Source of the DNA: Avena insularis
Lineage: Eukaryota > Streptophyta > Magnoliopsida > Poales > Poaceae
Assembly (NCBI GenBank): GCA_023614405.1
Contig: JAJUPC010000038.1
Coordinates: 806,001 to 870,000 of the forward strand
Direction: 5' to 3'
DNA length: 64,000 nucleotides
Part shown: positions 1 to 12,669 of the stretch, piece after piece
Position numbering within the stretch: the stretch's first letter is position 1
Layout of the letters: each line of letters opens with the position of its first letter
The notes under the pieces: model-generated
Seen by the model: the letters and a program-made list of their open reading frames with translations, nothing else
What the model was told of the DNA's origin: nothing
The model's database searches: none
Program-made: the position numbers and the translations under genes

Positions 1-3000
1 AATGTGGTTGCACGGATAAATTGTTCCGGACATTGGCTTAGAACATCCCTTCTCTTTCTCTTAATTAACTTTCCTTTACTTATCTTTCTCTTCATCTTCT
101 TTTCCTTCATCCACCTCATATTTTCTTTGGTAAAACTTCCACTCGGAAATGATGCCTATTTCCAAGGGTTTTATTTTGAAAACTTTGTAGTAGGGTAAAA
201 CCCAAAATAGTTATATTATTGAAAATCTATGTGCTTCCAAGAGGGAAGATGGTAATCATCTTAGCCTCAATCTAAGGGGTGAAGGTAGGTGTAAAAAGGG
301 TAGGTGTCCTAGTGGACACACATCCGTAACTTGGAGGAGCCAAGTTACTCACGTCTTTTATTTGGAACAAAACATGCCTGTGATCATGCAATTCATAAAC
401 GAGAAATAAAACAGTTGATAAACAGAAGTAGGTTAATATAGGAGTTCAGGAATGGTGGCTTGCCTGTGACTGGCGAGATGTCCCTTGATGGCGTTAAGTG
501 ACCAAAATACCAATAATAACAATAATAAGATAACCTAATCCTTCCTTCTTCTCGGCGTCAGACAAGCGCAACTATCGTCGTTATCGAGCATACATGCAAA
601 CAATAATACACCAATCAATACCAGTCATACAAGCATCAAACCATTCAGCAAACAAAGAATAAGTGTATGATAAACATCAGTAGAATGTTGGAGGTTTGAT
701 TTGGTTGGTTTGGAGGAAGATTTGGAGGCATTAGGGAAAGGCTTCCCTTTGGATTTATAGTCTAGGAACTAGCTAAGAGAGTTTTTTGACCAAGGGTTTG
801 ATCTGTATGATACCATTGTATAAAAAATGATATCATCAGATAGATATTGATAAAATGAAGCCAACAAAAGTGGTTTCACTATTTTATCAATTTCCCTTGA
901 TTTGTAATGGATTTTATAGTGGTTAGAACTCTAGTTTTGGAAATAATTCACCAGAACTTATCTGGAGTTCCAAAAATTATTTACTTGGGTGATTACGTAG
1001 TATTTGGTGGACTGATTCAAGAGGAGTTGGAATCATCTCAAAAAAATTAACATAATGCCCTTGAGAAATTCCCAAAGATAGTACTAGATGGGATTTGTCT
1101 TTTTCATCAGATTTATTTTACATAAGCTTTTTAGTTGATTCCAAGGAAACATGTTAGGTACTGAGGATACCTTTTGTATAAATTTGAATCAAACTTTTTG
1201 GAGTTACATAGCTACTGTAAGGATTTTACTAGTGAATAAACCATGCACATAATAGTTTAATTCACCAAAATTCAACAGAGACTCATAAAATTATGAGATG
1301 CTGAATTTTCAAATATATGGTTAGTTGCGTCAACGGAGAGTTGTAATTAGGTCAAAACTTCATTTGGTTTGACCTAGGGAATTTACTAAAGGCAGAAAAG
1401 GCTTGTTTTTGTTATTTTCACCAGGGGTAAACTAAGAAGCAAAACAGGTTGGGGCCAGTGGGACCTGAAAGGTATGAACCATACCTTCTAGAAAAATTTG
1501 TTTCACTTCAAAAGGATGGGTAAAACTTTCGGGAGAAAACATTTAGTGATATTGACAGATCCTAGTAGATGATTTTTCATATATATTTTATTCATCTAAT
1601 TAAGGCAGAAATTGGTCTACATGTTGAGGAAAAGGTGTATGCATGTGGGGAAAAATTAGATCTGGCCAAGATCTGGTGGTTTTCAAATTTGTTTGGATTT
1701 AAACCATCTGGTGATTTCTAGATCTGATATTTAAAAGAAAAGAAGAAGGGGCGGAGGGCCAACGGGCCAGATCTAGAGGGTAGGCGGGCCGTGCAGGGGT
1801 TGGCCCGCCCAGCGGCGACGGGCGTGTGCTGGCGGCGCTTAACCAGCTATGCACCAGCTCCTGTCCCGCCAGGCGAAAGGGTAAGAGGCGACCGAGGTCG
1901 TTAGATCTAGGGTAGATCGACGGTCGGGGTTCGTCGTCCTCACGGCGCTGGACAGACAACGTCGAAACCCTAGCTGGCGACGGGGAAGGAGCAGGAAGGC
2001 TCACCAGGGGCTCGAGGGAGGTCATGGAGGCGATGGGGCGACGTGGTCTACGACGACGACTTCGGGGATGGGTGGCACGAGGTGGTTCTTCATCGGGAAG
2101 GTCCTCGCACGACGGCAGCTAAGGCGAGCTCGTCGGTGCTTGCCGGAGCTTCGTTCCTGAGCGGTACTGGGCCAAACAAAACACATGGGGTGGGTCAGAC
2201 GAGGTACAGGAGCATGATAGGGGAACAGGTAGGGCCAGTGGAGCTCAGGAGGAGATGGTACGCTCAGGTTTTCTCTTGGAGGCTGAAAGTCCTTGCTTCT
2301 CTTCTCCCGAACAAGGCAGAGCAAGGGAGAGGGAGGGGGGTCTCTAGGGTGGATAGGGAGGTGTATTGGGGGAAAATGAGGGAAGAGAGGTGTGCTGGGG
2401 TGGCCTGTGGCTTTATAAACAAGAGAGGAGGTGGGCAAGGTCCATTAGGACATGGGCAAGATGTTGTCTTCTCATTGGGCAAAAGAGGCGATGCTGGGGG
2501 TGGTGTGGGGCCTATAGCTCGACCAGAGAGGGGAGAGGGAAGTGGGGTAGCTACTGTCCCCTTTATTACAAAGATATTCAAAGAAGGGTCCTCTCTCTCC
2601 CAAGCACTAGGGACAAAAGGGGAGGGGAATCTACAATTGCTTAGGTTGATGTGCACGAACATGAGGGAGTGATGAGGCTGTGGAGAAGTGTTGGGGAAGA
2701 TTTGAGATGGTTTGGTTTTGGTTTGAATCAAGTTTTGATGGAGTTTGCACATTTGATCAAATGAAGGCTTGAGAAGGAAGTTGATAAATTTTCATTGGAC
2801 CAGGAGTGGAAATGGTACTGGTAGGTGGAGTAGATTAAACAATATCTCCAAGATTTAAATGGGATTTTTCTGATGATTATAATCCCATTTAAATGCACTT
2901 CTTCAAAAAGTGCTGAAGTAGATTATGGAAGCAAAACTGATACTTTTACATTGGACAAGCCTGGTTTTTGATGTGATATGATCCTAATTACCATAACACA

Positions 3001-4829
3001 CATTAGGGAATTTTATTGGGATTTATTGAGATGGAAAAGTATTTTTGGGGGATTATTTCTCGTTTCTACCATTTAAGAAAAAGGGCAAAAAGAAATAATA
3101 AAGAATCTCAAAAATATTTATTTTTGAGTTGGAAAGATGGGGTATGATAAATAGGCATCAAATGTGCCTTGAGTTGGCAAGGTGATTTGGAGAAAAGCAA
3201 ACTTGCCATTAAAGACAGGGATTTTGAGAATTTGGTAAATAAGGGAAATAAAATAGTTTAATAATCCAAATAATGGTGGGAATTATTTGGGGATGCTGAT
3301 ATCCAAGGTAGATGATGTAAACTTGATGTAGGCATCAAGTTCAACCTTGGTTTGGAAACAAAGTGGTGAAAAGGGTGGAAACTAGATTCTTGGAGGATAT
3401 AGGGTTTAGTTAATTTGATGCCACCTAAACAAGGTTGGATTAGGTGGCTCATAGTTCACCTTGGTACAAGGGGTATATGGATGGATAGACCATGTCATAT
3501 AGATGATCATGGAATTCAGAGTCGGGCTTAGTTGGATTTGGGGTGGTGTAGAGGAGATGGCAAACTTTGTTGGAAATAAGGCTGCCATAACAGATACAAT
3601 AGGTAGCCTTCTAAACCATGGGGGTTTAGGAAGCACAAGGCTCCAATGGAAACAAGTGAAGTGGGAGTTGATAGGATATGATTAGTAGGTCATAACCAAG
3701 CAAGAAGTTTGTCATGGGACGTGGCATGTAGATGTGAGCTTTTGCCAAAGTAGGTAAGATGATAAGATTTGCAGAAAAGATTATTATCTTGACTACAAAA
3801 CCATCATGGATGAGTGGGAATTAGAAGGGATTAGCCAAGGGCAAGAGTGGGCCTTGGTAGTAATACAGATGTACTACAAGAGGGTTCATGTACATTCTCA
3901 ATAATGCACATAGGTTGGAAAAGGTAGAGCTCCAAAGATTGAATCTAGATAAGAAATCCAGACTAGAGTGCAAGTGTAGAAGCTTTTGAGAGGATGCTAG
4001 GTTCCAAACTCATGATCAAGGAGAGGAAGTTGAAGTGGTAACTTAGTTCATAGGATTCATGCTTAGATTAGGCCTCCGATGAGTTGGAAATCATCCAAAG
4101 GGATTATCCTTGGATTGAGATAAGCATGAGATGAGATGATCACTTGAATGGCTTAGGATAGATCCAAACTTGGATGCTTGATTTGAGGTTGGTGATCACA
4201 AGGATGGGTTGGGTCCTAAGGGATGAGCTACTAGATTAGCTCACTCTAGTTCCTAAGCAAACAATGCAGCCATCAGATCAAGGCAATTCATCAGACAGCA
4301 GATCAAGGCAATTCATCTTAACACTTATCCAACTACTACTAGGGTTACCATCAAGCCTAGCTTGAGGTAAGGAGGGGTATTTTGGAAAGGGGTTCTGCTT
4401 TGAAGTAAGATAAGTATCATCTTGGTATCTCTACCAGGATTGAGATGAAGAGGTTTTAATAAAGGTTTTCGAAAACCTAGAGATAAGGGTAATTGAAGGT
4501 TCTGTCTTGAAAACATAAGGAGAGTATATATATGTCTCCATAGTTTTGGCAATAGAAACTAGTAAAATATTTGGTTGTGTCAAAGTCATCTTGGATCAGG
4601 TTTTGAAATGCCATAACATTTGAGAATATGGAAAATGAGCCAAGAGATCTCTTTTGTAAAATAGTTTTTTGCAACTAGTGTTGAGATGAGGAGTGCACAA
4701 CTAATACACTAATAGTTGCTTGAGCACAAGTAAACAAGTAGGCACACAATGCAAGAAAAAGTTTTTGTTCCCCTTGATTTTTGCCTTTTGGACATTTAAT
4801 CAGGGTTGCTGAAATTGGTATGTTATACA
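1..4829 (-). mobile_element. LTR of long-LTR non-autonomous retrotransposon, copy A (partial)
   Basis: Read on the minus strand, this stretch matches the LTR that starts at 13252 on the plus strand. Its start (TATAACATACC, then the AATTTCAGCAACCC block) lies at about 4827-4829, and the match runs to the left window edge, where base 1 aligns near 18050. About 4.8 kb of a roughly 5.9-kb LTR is therefore present, and the rest of the element lies to the left. The flank at 4830 is Tat gag sequence, so the copy is inserted in or just before that gag. A TATA-like box (GTTTATAAAG on the minus strand) sits at 2411-2420, followed by a GC-rich stretch. The open frames at 1699-2752 fall in this GC-rich part and are not recognisable proteins. 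No host gene is seen. Confidence 0.85.
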
Positions 4830-6099
4830 ATGGCTCAAGGAAACCCAACCCGTGCACATGGAGCAAGAAGGAATATTGTTCAGGGAAATGAGAACCAGGA
4901 AAATGCTGGCCGAGAAAGGCAAGCAGGACAGAGAAATGACAATGGGGGGGGGGAATTTTGCAACTCAACCTAGGTGTGGAACTCACACGGCAGGAGGAGG
5001 AAATCCAGCTCCGAATACTGCACCAGCTCAACCTGAAAAGAGACAGCAAAGCATGGGAAAAGCAGTACAACAACCTGCAGACCTGAACGCAAACAGATAC
5101 AATGATGGTTACTCAGCAATGGTAAATGACGGGTATTAATTTCAGGATCATGCATTCCAAGCAATGGGAGCTAGACTCGGAGGCAGATATCTTCAGCTGG
5201 ATGATGCAAGGCTAAAGCTCGATCGGATAAAGATGGCAGAACTAATCGAATCGCAAGGTCCACATGGTCCACCATGTTTTGGCCCAAGGCTCATGAAGGA
5301 GCCACCAGTGCCAAACTTTCAGCTGGCCAGAGGGACGAAGACCTACGATGGAAGCACAAAACTAGAAGACTGGCTCATAGATTATGGAACTGCAGTGAAG
5401 ATCGAGCAGGGAAATTTGAGATGGGTAGTGCGGTATGTGTCACAGATGCTAGAAGGACCAGCAAGGGTGTGGCTGAATAATCTACCACCTAGAAGCATTA
5501 ACAGCTGGATCGATTTTCAGGATTCTTTCGTGATAAATTTCACAAGCACATACAAGAGGCCGAATCGCCCACAACAGCTTGCTATGTGCAAGAAAAAGCT
5601 GAATGAAACAGACAGGGAATTCCTCACAAGGTGGTGCACAATGCGCAATTCTTGTGAAGGGGTAATCGAGTCTCAGGCGATCGCATGGTTTGCACAAGGA
5701 TGCAGACATGGAAGTGTACTGTGGCAAAGGTTGCAGAGAGATATGCCGGCAAGCTTGCCAGAAACGATAAGAATTGCTGACTCATACATGTTATGAGATC
5801 CGACTCAGCCTCTGCTTATGTCGGCAGATGGAATGACTGAAACTCAGATCTATGACGCTGCCGGATCGCAAAGGCGCCAAGAAAGGGCCGAGTATAGAAG
5901 CAAAAGAAGAGATGAGAGACTAGACTACAGGTACGGTTCCACTCAAGTTGCGGCTGTGAGTAAGGATCATCAAGATGCTGGAAGTAGCAGCGTCAAAGGA
6001 CAAATGGGAAACAACAGTGGATACCAAAGAATGATGGAAAAGAGCCATATAAACAAAGAAAGCCATACCGAGACAGGCAGAAATACACTGATGAAATGA
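4830..6099 (+). pseudogene. gag: Tat-element gag (capsid) remnant
   Basis: Gag would form the virus-like particle in the cytoplasm. A frame opens with ATG at 4830, directly beside the copy A LTR. It shifts at a run of ten G (4944-4953) and then continues through a stop near 5137. The recognisable retrotransposon gag domain (PF03732-like) lies at about 5340-5790, with YVSQMLEGPARVWLNNLP and a later DREFLTRW. A TGA at 5794-5796 interrupts it, after which the same frame resumes with DPTQPLLMS. The following basic, Arg-rich tail shifts frame near 6090 into the protease region. Whether the true gag start is at 4830 or was removed by the LTR insertion cannot be decided. Confidence 0.8.
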
Positions 6100-7229
6100 T
6101 GTTGGACCAACCTTGTAAGTTCCATACACCAAGTCCGAGTAAGCCAGCAAATCACACAACAAGACAATGCACGTGGTTTCATAAGGGGGATAGAGTGGAT
6201 TCACCGACTAAGAAATTGCCACCACCTCCCCCTCCACCGCTCACAGGAGGAAATGCTCAAGTTGTTGGAGCTGATCATAGATATGAGAACAGGCAGCCGA
6301 GATATCATAATCAGGAAAGAAGAGAGGCTGGGCATCAAGTGCATAACCCAAGAGGTGACAATGCTCATGTCGGCCATGGAACCAGAAATGAGTATAGAGA
6401 GCATCACCAGACCTATGTCATCTTTGTCATAGAGCTGAATGACAAAAATAGTCAGCAGAGACGGATGATGGAAGTAAATGCCACAATGCCGGCAATTCCA
6501 AAGTACATGCATTGGTCTGAACAGGAGATAACGTGGATCATAAAGGATCACCCCAAAATCATGCCAACACCAGGAGGTTTTGCTCTTGTCTTGGATCCAC
6601 CATTCATGGGCCCTGATATAAATGTAAAATTCTCCAAGGTACTGATTGATGATGGCAGTAGTATCAACATCATGTACAAGGATACCATGCTCAATTTAGG
6701 CATCACTATGAACATGTTGGAGCCGACTAAGACAACTTTCCATGGCATTGTATCGGGATTGTCATGTGAGCCAATTGGAAAGATATGTGTTGATGTCTTA
6801 TTCGGAAACAGAGAAAATTGTCGCACTGAGGCCATAGAGTTCAAGGTGGTTGACCTGGTTAGCTCATACCATGCCTTACTCGGCAGGCCGGCTATGGCAA
6901 AGTTTATGGCTACTACTCACATTGCTTACTTAAAGATGAAACTCCCAGGTCCATGTGAAGTTATCACAGTTGAGGGAGATTACAAAATATATATTGCTTG
7001 CGCCTCAGCTGGTTCTTCTCTGACCGAGTCACTGGTCATAGAGCAGGAAAAGAACCAAATGATGGAAGTGGCAGCATTGGCCAAGGCAGCACAAATGTCT
7101 ATGCCGAAACTCACTAACCCGCATGGCAGTGTGCCTTTCCAAGCTACCAAGGAAACGAAAAAGGTACAGGTGGATGAGGCTTTCCCAGAGCGCACAGTTA
7201 CCATTGGTGCTGGGCTGAATGACAAATAG
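6096..7229 (+). pseudogene. Tat-element aspartic protease region
   Basis: The frame is 377 codons and ends at a TAG (7227-7229) that only interrupts the polyprotein, since the same frame continues into RT. The retropepsin signature is VLIDDGSSINIMY at about 6640-6680, followed about 80 residues later by HALLGRPAMA, which fits the second conserved patch of retroviral-type proteases. In this lineage the first motif usually reads D-G-G-S-S. Here the residue after the catalytic Asp is Asp rather than Gly, which may itself be a damaging change. The N-terminal part is proline-rich and then basic, and probably belongs to the end of gag. Confidence 0.8.
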
Positions 7230-8480
7230 GAAAGCGAGCTCACCAGCTTCCTCCGCGAGAATCGGGATATCTTCACATGGTCCACAGAGGACTTGCAAGG
7301 AGTTCCGAGGGAGCTGGCTGAGCACTCTCTTCATGTAAGGCCAGATGCCAAGACGGTGAAGCAACCCATCCGTCGCTTCGCCAAAGATAGGAGGAAAGCG
7401 ATAGTCGCCGAGATAGCCAGGCTCTTGGCTGCCGGGTTTATCATGGAAGTACTTCACCCAGATTGGTTGTCAAATCCAGTCTTGGTCGAGAAGAAAAAAG
7501 ATAACCCGAACGTGGTAGTGGTGTGGCGCATGTCTATTGACTACACGACCCTCAATAAGCCGTGTCCAAAAGATCCATTCCCCCTGCCACGGATCGATTA
7601 ATTCATTTACTCTACTGCCGGGTGTGAGTTGTTCTCATTTGTGGACGTGTATTCCGGTTTCCACCAGATACGACTGAATCCGAATGATCAAATAAAGAAA
7701 GCTTTTATAACCCCGTATGGGGCTTATTGCTATCATACTATGCCGTTTGGATTGAGAAATGCAGGTGCAACATACCAATGATGCATGCAAAAATGCTTGC
7801 AAGATTAGTTGGAAAAAAATGTTCAAGTATACGTCGATGACGTGGTGATAAAAACTAAACAAAGTCATACTATAATTGAGGACTTGCGTCAAACATTCGC
7901 AAACTTAAAAAGATTCCGGATGAAACTTAACCCAGAAAAATGAACATTTGTTGTCCCAGTTGGAAAGTTACTCGGATTTCTTGTATCCAGCCGAGGAATT
8001 GAGGCTAACCCGACAAAGATCAGGGCCATTAAAATAATGGAATTGCCAAAAACCCTCAACAATGTCTAGAAGTTCATAGGAAGCCTGGCCTCGTTGAGTA
8101 GATTTATCAGTCGGCTAGGCGAAAAGGCCTTACCACTATATCATCTTATGAAAAAATCATACAAATTCACATGCACACAGCAAGCTGATAGCGCTTTCCA
8201 TGAACTCAAAAAGATGTTGGCAACAACACCAATATTAGCATCACCATTATCCAAAGAGCCAATGTTGCTCTATGTCGCCGCAACCAACAGAGTTTTAAGT
8301 GCAGTGATGGTGGTAGAACGCGAAGAAGAGGGTGAATCAGTTCAAAGGCCAGTTTATTACTTGAGCGAAGTGCTCTCTATATTAAAGAAACATTACCCCC
8401 ATTACCAAAAAATGACGTATGGGGTATATATGGCAGCAAAGAAGCTAAAGCATTACTTTCAAGAACACCCAATTGGGTAA
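7230..8480 (+). pseudogene. pol: Tat-element reverse transcriptase and RNase H remnant
   Basis: One frame (the 7293 frame) can be followed through at least six stops (for example 7599, 7779, 7806, 7941 and 8067). It shows ordered RT motifs: RRFAKDRRKAI, the WRMSIDYTTLNK block, PFPLPRID, FSFVDVYSGFHQI, MPFGLRNAGATYQ and the catalytic YVDD at 7830-7841. After the RT connection comes the retroviral-type RNase H part (LLYVAATNRVLSAVMV, then RPVYYLSEVL and the HYPHYQKMTYGVY stretch), ending at a TAA near 8478. The RT copies the element RNA into DNA, and the RNase H removes the RNA strand. The stops make this copy inactive. Confidence 0.88.
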
Positions 8481-8559
8481 TATGCAAGGCACCTATCTCG
8501 GATATATTAGGCAGCAAAGATGCCTGTGGCCAGGTGGGAAAATAGGCCATAGAGCTGGC

Positions 8560-9190
8560 ACCATACACTCCACAATATGATAGGCGAGATGCAATTAAAT
8601 CTCAAGCCATAACTGATTTCTTCGTGGATTGGATGGAAATGCAATACAAGCCACCACTGCTAGACCCGAATTACTGGAAGATGCATTTTGATGGATCCAA
8701 GACGAAAATGGGTCTGGGTGCCTGGATAGTGCTCACATCACCAAAGAGGGATCAACTCAAGTATGTGTTGTAGATCCACTTCGCTGCATCTAATAATGTA
8801 GCCGAGTATGAAGCACTTGTCCATGGCATAAAAGTGTCCAGGGAGATTGGCATCAAAAGGATCATGTTCTTCGGTGACTTGGATTTGGTTATCCAGCAAG
8901 TATCTGGACATTGGGACGTGTTGGATGCAAACATGGTACTGTATTGTTTTCATGTGCAATAGATTTCGGGATACTTTGACGGATGTGAATTTCATCACGT
9001 ACCCAGAGCAGACAATGAGGCTCACCCCAGAAAATCCACAGTCAGACGCTGTGCCAATAGACATCGACTCAGGGGTAGCTTTGAGTAACTCGGGGATTGT
9101 CCCGCTCACCTCGGGGATTGCCAAATCGCACTCGGGGACTCCTCAAGTTATGTCGGCAGAACATATGCCAACTGAGCGAATGTAAATTGA
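8560..9190 (+). pseudogene. Second (Tat-type) RNase H domain remnant
   Basis: Downstream of the ordinary RNase H is a second RNase H domain of the kind found only in Tat-lineage gypsy elements. The visible motifs are HFDGSKTKMGLGAW (8683 onward), NNVAEYEALVHGI (about 8795-8830), FFGDLDLVIQQVSGHWD, and a final RADNEA near 9007-9024. These supply the four acidic residues of the active site (D, E, D, D). Two in-frame TAG codons, after KYVL and after FHVQ, interrupt it. The region after about 9025 is low-complexity (repeated SGI blocks) and links to the integrase. Confidence 0.8.
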
Positions 9191-9223
9191 TGAAGAAACA
9201 GATCATGTACCGCTTATACCAGC

Positions 9224-10481
9224 ATGGGCACAACCAATATTCAACTACTTGAAAGATGGAACTTTGCCAGACGAAGAGATACTGGTGAGACAAACAAAAA
9301 GAAGAGCAAAAGCATATACAATAATCGACAAGGAGTTGTACAAAGGAAGTGTGACAAGTGTACTACAGCGTTGCATAAGTCCAGAGAAAGGTCAAGAAAT
9401 ACTATTAGACATTCATCAAGGGGAGTGTGGACACCATGCATCATCAAGAGCGTTGGTAGACAAGGCATTCCGAAATGGATTTTATTGGCCAAGTGCACTG
9501 GCAGAGGCACAGGAACTTGTGAGAAAATGCAATGGTTGCCAGCGTTACGCGTCAAAGTCACACTTACCAGCATCCGAGTTAAAAACTATACCAATCACTT
9601 GGCCATTCGCAGTATGGTGCCTGGATATGGTAGGACCATTCAAGCCAGGGAGGGGTGGCATGACTCACATACTCGTAATGGTTGACAAGTTCACCAAATG
9701 GATAGAAGTGAATCCCATAAAAAAAATTGATGGAAAAACAGCTGTCACATTTCTAAAAGATATAATCCTGAGATACGGTTACCCGCACAGTGTGATCACA
9801 TATAATGGCACGAACTTTTCGAAGGAGGTTTCGCTCGCTTCTATGGGAAAAACCGAATACGACTTGATGTAGCATCAGCCGCTCATCCGGAATCAAATGG
9901 ACAAGTTGAACGAGCTAACAGCTTAGTTCTACCGGGATAAAACCCCGCCTAATGGAACCACTCCAGAGATCACCTAGTTGTTGGATACAGGAATTACCCC
10001 TAGTGCTGTGGAGTTTAAGGACAACTCCGAATCGATCAACAGGCTATACGCCATTCTTCCTTGTGTATGTGGCAGAAGCAGTTTTGCCTGCCAACATAGA
10101 GTATGACTCGCCAAGAGTAAGACAATTCTCGTAAGCCGAGGCAAAAAGGCCCGAGAAGATGGAGTTGACTTACTCGAAGAAGCAAGGGAATTGGCTTTGT
10201 CCAGATCCGCCATATACCAACAAGGTCCGTGACACTATCATAGCCGGAAAGTTCAACCTCGTGTTTTCCGAGAAGGGGATATGGTGCTTAGAGTAGTGCA
10301 ACGAACAGCTAGAATGCATAAACTATCACCCCATGGGAAGGACCATTCATTATAAGCAAAGAATTGCACAATGATTCATATTACCTAATAGATGCTCGCG
10401 AAGAACATAAGAACGAGGCGGATAGATCAGGCGATGAAACCAAAAGTCCATGGAATGTGGCAATGCTACGTCCTTTCTAAA
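9224..10481 (+). pseudogene. Tat-element integrase remnant
   Basis: Integrase would insert the cDNA into the nuclear genome. The HHCC zinc domain is visible at about 9415-9545 (GECGHHASS and CNGCQRYA). The first catalytic Asp is in WCLDMVGPF at about 9620. The second catalytic position reads ITYNGTNF where ITDNGTNF is expected, so Asp is replaced by Tyr. A frameshift follows near 9860, and the Glu segment (AAHPESNGQVERANS) lies in a different frame at about 9880-9920. The C-terminal part (LWSLRTTPNRSTGYTPFFLVY) continues after a stop near 9940. The pol end is probably the WNVAMLRPF-stop at 10451-10481. Confidence 0.85.
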
Positions 10482-11130
10482 CTTAGGAGAAGCAGTGTTT
10501 GTATCTCTCGAACTCTCATATGTCGAACGCTTATGCCGGCTATGTGCTGATAATAAAATGGTATGACTCGAAAACCTGACTCAAGGACTGCCCCTTATGT
10601 TTATCCTTTGATAATTCTATGTCGGATGGTGTTGACACTTAAGACTTATCTCGGAACAAGTCATGTTTACTCGGATAGAATCAAATCTTTGACTATACTA
10701 TTGTCTGAAAACACGGATTCATGGCAAGCAAGAGGAAAAGATCAGTGACGAGTAAACATGAACACCGGATAAGTAAAGGGAAAAACACGAGTTGACTCTA
10801 TGTATGTTTTTAACTAACCAACTGCAGGTTATGTTGCTTTGTATGTCGAACAATCATAGGTCAAGTGGTCTAGTTTCATTAGAACTTTGAGACTCTAATG
10901 TCGAAGGCCAAAAAGGTAGACAAGAGACAAATTCAAGGAAAGGGGAACGACAAAATGAATCTCGGGGACTTGCCCCTGGATAATTCACATTCAGAGCAGG
11001 ATAAAAGTTTAAGCCTTATCAAAAGGCACATACCCAAAATAAGTGCATTATATGTTACATCTCCACCCGGCATACCGGGGATCTCATGAAATTTAAGTGT
11101 TTTTCTAACCAGCCTAAGAAGCAGATGGGT
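10482..11130. other. Tat spacer between pol and antisense gene
   Basis: About 650 bases separate the end of pol from the 3' end of the antisense gene. I see no domain on either strand. Such a non-coding spacer is usual in Tat elements carrying a downstream extra gene. Confidence 0.6.
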
Positions 11131-11766
11131 TCGGAGGAGTGTTCTTGGGACCAGAAGTGGGAGCATCATCTGGAGCGTCTTCCTAGCCAGGTGCATCAGT
11201 GGCCGAGTCTGCTAGACTATCTAACTCAGTGGCCTTGCTATCAGAGCCTTTGTCATTGACAGTCTCGGCTAGCGTCTCATCGAGGTCGAGGAAGCTGGGC
11301 CCATCACACCAAGCATGCACGAAAGCATATTTGACCATGGCATAAGCTCGCTCCTGGCGCTTCTTGATGAGCTCAGGATCGATGATCCACTTGCCTTCAT
11401 CCCTCATGCGTGCGAGAACATCAAGGTTGATGTCCTCATACCACGAGAGCACAAAGGCAAGAGACTTGTCCGCTGCAGCTCGGCCGGCTGACTCACGCCA
11501 CTGATCCAACATGTCTTCAGTCTGAAGCAGTTTGGCAGCCAAAGGATCGATGAGTGTGGGCGCGTATTCATCCGGACAGAGCATCCTGAATGCGTGGATC
11601 ACCTACTTAAGCAAGTTAGCGCCGCATGATTTGAGGGTTGTTGCGCGTTCTGACAGCGCTGCAAGGTGCTCGTCGGTGGTGACCTCACCATCAGCGGGAG
11701 CTCCAGACTCGGCAAGAATCCTCTCCATGGACCTTATTGCGAACATCTCGGCATCGGGGAAGTTTT

Positions 11767-11853
11767 CTGCAAGCGTGAAAGGACATTAACAAAACAAGGA
11801 AAGAGGAGACAGAAAACAAGAATAGGAGTACAGTGAAAAGGGTAAGAACTCAC
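11767..11853 (-). other. Candidate intron in the antisense Tat gene
   Basis: On the minus strand this 87-bp segment begins GTGAGTTCTTACC and ends CACGCTTGCAG after a pyrimidine-rich tract. Removing it joins SFLG directly in frame to NFPDAEMFA through a Lys codon split by the splice. Reading through instead gives a stop-terminated low-complexity tail. Confidence 0.7.
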
Positions 11854-12491
11854 TACCGAGGAAAGATTTGATGGCTCCAAGCTTGCTTTGCCAAATCTTA
11901 GCCTTAGCCCGAAGAGCGTCCAGGTCCTGGTGAGCCGACTCAAACGCTGACTCGGCCTCTTTGAGCAGCTGGTTGGCTTTATCAGCACTGGCAGCACGTT
12001 GGCCTTCTTTCTCGGCAAGCTCCTTCCGCAGCCCATTCACCTCGGACTGGTGCTTCTGCCCCATATCCGCCATTTTCTTCTTTAGCAGAGTCACCTTGTC
12101 TCGCTCCTTTTGGAGCTCGGTATGGTGCTTCTCTCCTTATTCGGAGCATGTGACTCGTCAGCGACAATAAAGCTATCTTGGATCCGTCGACATAAAAATG
12201 GGAAAGGAATAAGAATAAGTACAAAGCGGTCACAAAAAATCTAGGGACTTACTTTTAGCTTCACTGATCTGTAAGTGCAAGGCATCGATGGTGGATTGGG
12301 CAAAAGATGTGGAAGAACAACGGAGAAAATCAGCGAGATGAAACAAAGAAGGTGTGCCGAATAAAAGCAGGACAATTCAGAAAAGTACCTTAGCTCTTAG
12401 CCTCAGCTTGCAGATTTTGGTGAGTGAGCTCCAGCTTCCGATACTCCAAGAGGAGAGCCTGATGCACCTTGGTGCACTCATTGTGCATAAG

Positions 12492-12669
12492 CTACACAAA
12501 AAAGAGGTGATCATAAGATATGCGATCAGGCTTACAGCCGAATAAGAGTTGGTTTCTAACTTAGAGCTTACAGCCGACTAAGTTCCTCACTCGGCAGTAA
12601 CCTCGGGGACTAGGGATCATGTATAATAAAAAGATACTCAGTACGCAAAAGAGTAAGAAGATTACGCAC
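12492..12669 (-). other. Candidate intron in the antisense Tat gene
   Basis: On the minus strand this 178-bp segment begins GTGCGTAATC and ends TTTTTTGTGTAG. Removing it joins ADEVNV in frame to LMHNECTKV. The intron itself is AT-rich and contains stops. Confidence 0.65.

Noticed and set aside
2043..2752. Long overlapping open frames on both strands (up to 209 codons) in the left LTR
   Set aside because: They lie in the GC-rich part of an LTR, have low-complexity Arg/Gly or Pro/Ser composition, are open on several frames at once, and do not correspond to frames in the other LTR copies.
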